A DNA stretch of 64,000 nucleotides, taken from the NCBI GenBank assembly GCA_015654795.1, contig JAATGF010000172.1:1-64000 (forward strand). Direction: 5' to 3'. A model generated the notes under the pieces. That model saw nothing but the letters and a program-made list of their open reading frames with translations, searched no databases and was not told the origin of the DNA. Positions 59,173-64,000 of the stretch are shown piece after piece. The translations under genes and the position numbers were made by a program. The DNA comes from Bacteroidales bacterium. Lineage in GTDB: Bacteria; Bacteroidota; Bacteroidia; Bacteroidales; Prolixibacteraceae. The first letter of the stretch is position 1. Every line of letters starts with the position of its first letter.

Positions 59173-60699
59173 CTAATAACCCGGATTCTGAGTTAAGCCA
59201 GGATTTAAAGATATTTCACTGTCAGGCAGCGGCAGCAAGTTATCTTTATCTAATTTATAGCCATTGGCAAATTTTGTTTGTATAAACTCCCCTTGGCCAC
59301 CAATCACATTACAAGGATATATATCCGGTCCAATTTTCCAACGTTTGATATCGTCCCAGTATTGTCCTTCGAGAGCTAATTCAATACGTCGCTCTTTCCG
59401 TAACACTTTACGGGCATCATCCTGACTAAGTTCCTGATTTATTGCTGTTAGCTTTACATCATTGCGCCCAGTCCGAATACTATTTATAATATCAATTGCG
59501 GAACTAATTTGTTGATTCAGTTCAATCATAGCTTCTGCTTTGCATAATAATACATCACCATAACGAAGTATCATGAAATCCAGCGGAGATTGCGTCCCAA
59601 CCACCTGCATGGTTTCAATTGTATATTTACGAATTGCAAAACCCACCTTTTGACCTGTATGATTTTTGATTTCCACAGGATAAAGTTGCCCCTGGAAATA
59701 CGCACCCGGACGAAGAATTGTAAAATCAAGACGCGGGTCACGATTCTCGTATGGATTAAGAGGATCAATTGGTGAGCCATCAACAGTTTCATACGCATCA
59801 ACTAACAATTGTGTCGGAGCTGTAGAGTTTGAACCGTCAATTCCATATTTTAGATTTTGGGGCTGCCAATAACGATCAAAGATACTTCCCTGACTAAAAT
59901 CACCCGCCATGAAACTTAAAGCAAACAGCGTTTCGCTATTGCCTTCATTTTCATATTGAAACAGTCCATAATAAGAAGGATATAATGAATATTTCTTCAA
60001 TTCATCGATTTTGTTACAATACTCAAGCACTTTATCCCATTGAGAATTATACAAATAGGCTTTCATCTTCATTCCTAAAGCTGCACCCAATGTTGCACGT
60101 CCGGCTTCAGCGTCCTGAGGCAGATTGGCGATCGCTTCGTCGTAATCGGCATGTACTTGAGCCCAAATTTCTTCAATAGATGCTCGTTTCAATTCTCTTG
60201 CTTCTCCTGATGTAATTGTTTTTGTAACCAAAGGAACACCTCCGTAACTTTTTGCCAGAAGATCATAGAAAACAGCTCTCAAAAAATGTGCTTCTCCTTT
60301 CATTACCTTTTTCTCTGAATCGCTAAGAGATGCTATTCGGTCTACATTCTCCAGAAAATAATTGGCTCTGTAGATACCCTGGTAACAATATTCCCAGCGA
60401 TATAATACAATATATTCATCTGTAGAAGTAATTGTTCCGGCTCCAACCTGCATTTGTTTTCCTTCCCAATATGCCCATTGATAAGCATTCGGGGTACACG
60501 CGTCATATCCTCCCCCGTAACCATATGTATAATTGTTCCTTAGAACATTGTAAACTCCATTTATTGCCATTTTTGCATCACTGGGTGAAGTCCAGAATGT
60601 CTCGCTTGTAATCTGGTCATCGGGAAGAATATCTAAGTAGCTTTCACAGGAACTAAACCCTAAGGTTAATGAAAGCGCTAAAATTGTCAATCTTTTCAT
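59173..60699 (-). CDS. SusD/RagB-family nutrient-binding outer membrane lipoprotein
   Basis: Lipobox FSSCESYLDILPDDQITSETFWTSPSDAKMAINGVYN; C-terminal RKERRIELALEGQYWDDIKRW. Confidence 0.97.
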   Translation of the reverse strand: MKRLTILALSLTLGFSSCESYLDILPDDQITSETFWTSPSDAKMAINGVYNVLRNNYTYGYGGGYDACTPNAYQWAYWEGKQMQVGAGTITSTDEYIVLYRWEYCYQGIYRANYFLENVDRIASLSDSEKKVMKGEAHFLRAVFYDLLAKSYGGVPLVTKTITSGEARELKRASIEEIWAQVHADYDEAIANLPQDAEAGRATLGAALGMKMKAYLYNSQWDKVLEYCNKIDELKKYSLYPSYYGLFQYENEGNSETLFALSFMAGDFSQGSIFDRYWQPQNLKYGIDGSNSTAPTQLLVDAYETVDGSPIDPLNPYENRDPRLDFTILRPGAYFQGQLYPVEIKNHTGQKVGFAIRKYTIETMQVVGTQSPLDFMILRYGDVLLCKAEAMIELNQQISSAIDIINSIRTGRNDVKLTAINQELSQDDARKVLRKERRIELALEGQYWDDIKRWKIGPDIYPCNVIGGQGEFIQTKFANGYKLDKDNLLPLPDSEISLNPGLTQNPGY

Positions 60700-60737
60700 A
60701 TACGCTTGTATTTATGAATTTTAAATCGAATGATTTA

Positions 60738-63700
60738 TTAAAACGTTACATTTAATCCAATTGTATACACGCGGGGTGTTGGATACTGATCATATCCTTC
60801 CGAAAATGTATCTCTTTCAGGATCAAAGCCTTCATATTTACTGCTTACTAATGTAAATAAGTCAGTTCCGCTCACATAGACATATAGCTTTTGGAGAGCT
60901 ATTTTATTAGCTAGTTTGGTTGGAATAGTATATCCTAACTGGATATTCTTCAACTTAAACCATGACATATTGCATGACCAAAAAGATGATTGATAACGAT
61001 TCCAAGTATCATTTACTAAAATTCGAGGTAATTCATTAGATGGTTTGTCAACGGTCCATGCATTTCTCCATCTTTCAGTTATCGTCCCTCCGGAAATACC
61101 TAAAGGTTCAGTCCATGCATTCTGAAAATATCCATTCACCCCTGCGATACCAGTGAATAAAAAATTCATATCGAAACTTTTCCATGTTACATTCCCATTT
61201 ATGCCGTAAGTGAATTTTGGAATTGTATTTCCAATTTCCTGCTTGTCCTGAAAATCTAATTTGCCATCACCATTTACATCCTTATATTTCAAATCGCCGG
61301 CAGCAGGTGTATAAGAATTAGCATACATATGTTGTTTTGCCTCTGCATCAGTTTGATACACTCCCTCTGAAATATATCCATACAATGTTTTGTAGGAATA
61401 TCCCTCACGAATTAAATACAGTTGGTCAGGTGATGCCGCCTCGAATTTGGTTACTTTATTTACAACATAGGTAAAGTTGGCTCCGATGCTATAAGTAAAA
61501 TCAGATGCAGGTATTTTATCCTGCCAGTTTACATTTAGCTCAAACCCTGTATTCTTCATCTCCCCTTTATTTTCATAAGGAGCCGTTAAACCGCCCATAA
61601 CACTTGAGATCGGCATCTGAACTATAATGTCGGTAGTTTTACGTTGAAAATAATCGGTTTCTATCGATAAACGATTTTCAAGGAACCCAAGATCTAAACC
61701 GATATCTGTTGTTGCAGTGGTTTCCCATGTTATTGAAGGATCTACCAATCCTGCAACAGCTGCACCCGGCGCCAATTTATTATTAAAGTTGTAACTGGTA
61801 CTGTAACTTTGAGATATAACAGTTAAATATGGAAAGTAATCATTGTTTGACGAACTTCCAATAGATTGATTACCTAATTTACCATAGGAAGCTCTTAATT
61901 TTAGATTATCAAAAATGCCTAAATTCTTAATAAATGATTCTTCTCCTAAGCGCCAACCAGTTGAAAAAGAAGGGAAATATCCCCACCGGTTTCCTTTGGC
62001 AAAACGAGATGAAGCATCTGTACGAAGATTTACTTCAGCGAGATATTTACCATTAAATGCATAATTCACACGACCGAAATAGGAGAGCATACGCCATCTA
62101 TATTTATTCCCATCATTTGTGGGATTAGAAGTTCCTGAACTTACCTGATGCAAATCGTCTTTGGGTGGATCTGTTCGTTGAGCAGCTGTTGAACGATTGT
62201 TCAGATCTTCTTTTTGCATGCCCAATAATGCAGTCACTTCATGCTTGTCTGCAAACGTGCGGTTAAAATTCAAGTTTGCGAAAACGGTAGAGTAATATTC
62301 ATCTGTTATTCCTCTGTATAAATATAATGTTGAAGGATAATCGAGAGCCTTTGTTTGGTTGCTCCCTTCTAAATCTGTATAGCAATAGTTTAGTTGGTTG
62401 TATTTGTCCTGGTTATTATTATTGTACTGCCCACTATATTGTGCTGTCAAACTAAGTCCTTTCATAAAATCAATGGTGGCATATACATTTCCTTTCATAA
62501 AAGTATTAATATATTCGCTCTTCCCGTTGTACAAATCAGGAAATGGGTTTCGGGTATCAACTATTGGTTGTCCGGCTTTGCTTCCTGAAAGATATAATGC
62601 TTGTGTTCCTCCAAAAGTTTTTCCATCCTGCAAATATGGGATAGAGAAAGGATGCCCATTTGCCATCATATATATAACACGTCCAATACCATCAAAAGGT
62701 TCGGTGGTAACCTTACGCATCATATTTGCGCGTGCACCTACTTTTAACCATTCGTTTACTTTGGTTTCATTGTTTAATGTCAAACTGTAGCGCTCGGAGT
62801 CTGTATTTTTTACAATCCCATTGTTTTGCAGATACCCTATTGACATGTACGTGCTGGACTTTTTACTTCCCATGGTTGCTGACAGGTTATGTTGAGTGGA
62901 AACCGAGTTACGGAATACTTCATCAAAATAATTAGTATTTGGGTATTTATAAGGATCAGTCCCATTTTTAAAAGCAGTAATTACTTCCTCTGGAAACAAT
63001 GGATCACTACCGGTATTCGTAAACGCATCATTCCATAAACTCATATATTCAGCGCTATTTGAAATGATATTGTATCGGCGACCTAATTGTTGCATTCCAA
63101 CATAGCCGTTGTAATTAAGCACAATTTTTTCTCCACTACCTTTTTTTGTTTCTACTAGTACAACTCCGTTTGCAGCTCTTGAACCATAAATAGCTGCGGA
63201 AGCAGCATCTTTGAGTACTGTGATAGAACCGATATCATTAGGGTTCATTTCAGACAATCTACCTTCAACTCCATCGATGAGAACCAATGGATTAGTATTA
63301 TTTAAAGTCCCATAACCACGTACGCGAATGGTAGCACCATCAGATCCCGGAGAACCTGAATTTTGACTAACATAAACTCCTGAAATTTTACCAGACAAAG
63401 CTTGTGATGCATCAGTAATAGGGCGGTTTTCCAAAGCTTGTCCATATTTAACTGTAGAAACTGCACCTGTAAGATTTACTTTCTTTTGTGTGCCATATCC
63501 AACTGCCACCACCTCTTCAATCCCGATGGTCTCTTCCTCCATTTCCACGTTTATGATTGTTTTATTGCCAATGGCAATTTCCTGCGACCTCATTCCCACA
63601 AAAGAAAAGACAAGCATTTTGGCATCCGTAGGTAATGATAATGAGAAATTACCATCATTGTCAGACGTGATGCCAATTGTAGTGCCTTTTACGATAATAG

Positions 63701-63995
63701 CTACTCCGGGAATTGGAGCACCGGATTGGTCGGTTACTTTACCAGAGATAGGTTTTTGTTGCTGGTTGACTGCTTTATCACCAATTTTAGCCATCATATG
63801 ACTATTGATCAGTAAAATCTGACGATCCTTGATTGAATAAGTAATATCTGTATTCTCGAATATCTTATCCAATACTTCATTGACATTTTTTTCCTTAATT
63901 TTTATGTCAACTTTCCGATCAATATCAATCATATTTTTGTTATACATAAAAAAGAACTCTGAATTCTTCTCTATTTTATCGATGACATCTTCCAC
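60738..63995 (-). CDS. SusC/RagA-family TonB-dependent receptor (5' end beyond or at window edge)
   Basis: STN-like N-terminus, CarboxypepD-like GKVTDQSGAPIPGVAIIVKGT, plug VVAVGYGTQKKVNLTGAVSTV, GVVLVETKKGSG. Confidence 0.96.
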   Translation of the reverse strand: MEDVIDKIEKNSEFFFMYNKNMIDIDRKVDIKIKEKNVNEVLDKIFENTDITYSIKDRQILLINSHMMAKIGDKAVNQQQKPISGKVTDQSGAPIPGVAIIVKGTTIGITSDNDGNFSLSLPTDAKMLVFSFVGMRSQEIAIGNKTIINVEMEEETIGIEEVVAVGYGTQKKVNLTGAVSTVKYGQALENRPITDASQALSGKISGVYVSQNSGSPGSDGATIRVRGYGTLNNTNPLVLIDGVEGRLSEMNPNDIGSITVLKDAASAAIYGSRAANGVVLVETKKGSGEKIVLNYNGYVGMQQLGRRYNIISNSAEYMSLWNDAFTNTGSDPLFPEEVITAFKNGTDPYKYPNTNYFDEVFRNSVSTQHNLSATMGSKKSSTYMSIGYLQNNGIVKNTDSERYSLTLNNETKVNEWLKVGARANMMRKVTTEPFDGIGRVIYMMANGHPFSIPYLQDGKTFGGTQALYLSGSKAGQPIVDTRNPFPDLYNGKSEYINTFMKGNVYATIDFMKGLSLTAQYSGQYNNNNQDKYNQLNYCYTDLEGSNQTKALDYPSTLYLYRGITDEYYSTVFANLNFNRTFADKHEVTALLGMQKEDLNNRSTAAQRTDPPKDDLHQVSSGTSNPTNDGNKYRWRMLSYFGRVNYAFNGKYLAEVNLRTDASSRFAKGNRWGYFPSFSTGWRLGEESFIKNLGIFDNLKLRASYGKLGNQSIGSSSNNDYFPYLTVISQSYSTSYNFNNKLAPGAAVAGLVDPSITWETTATTDIGLDLGFLENRLSIETDYFQRKTTDIIVQMPISSVMGGLTAPYENKGEMKNTGFELNVNWQDKIPASDFTYSIGANFTYVVNKVTKFEAASPDQLYLIREGYSYKTLYGYISEGVYQTDAEAKQHMYANSYTPAAGDLKYKDVNGDGKLDFQDKQEIGNTIPKFTYGINGNVTWKSFDMNFLFTGIAGVNGYFQNAWTEPLGISGGTITERWRNAWTVDKPSNELPRILVNDTWNRYQSSFWSCNMSWFKLKNIQLGYTIPTKLANKIALQKLYVYVSGTDLFTLVSSKYEGFDPERDTFSEGYDQYPTPRVYTIGLNVTF

Positions 63996-64000
63996 TCTTG

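Overview
The window looks like Bacteroidota chromosome: a SusC/SusD pair, TAnnTTTG-type promoter elements and AT-rich intergenic DNA. About 27 kb of accessory DNA sits next to a tRNA-Arg(CCG) gene (27186-27257, - strand), followed by about 37 kb of mostly ordinary core genes. The accessory part has two blocks. (A) About 1.8-14.0 kb is a defence island: an AbiEi/AbiEii-type pair, then a type I restriction-modification locus in which a phosphoribosyltransferase + DprA/SMF-like pair (ShosTA-like) lies between hsdS and hsdR, then a YgjP-like metallopeptidase. (B) About 14.1-27.2 kb is an integrated phage-like or satellite-like element bounded by a 16-bp direct repeat of the tRNA-Arg 3' end (14106-14121 and 27184-27199). 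It carries an integrase, two paralogous HTH proteins, a replication module with a DnaB-like helicase, a second tyrosine recombinase, a candidate cos-like GC-rich tract, an HK97-fold-type major capsid protein, a tail chaperone with an A_AAA_AAG -1 frameshift arrangement and a short tape measure. I see no terminase, portal or protease. The strongest leads are the ShosTA-like pair nested in the hsd operon, the reduced element that keeps size-determining virion genes, the frameshift site, the duplicated tape-measure start, the stacked tRNA-end/hairpin boundaries, and a dispersed intergenic repeat family at 37.8-38.3, 39.3-39.4 and 50.4-50.7 kb. All functional names come from reading protein motifs by eye; no database search was run.
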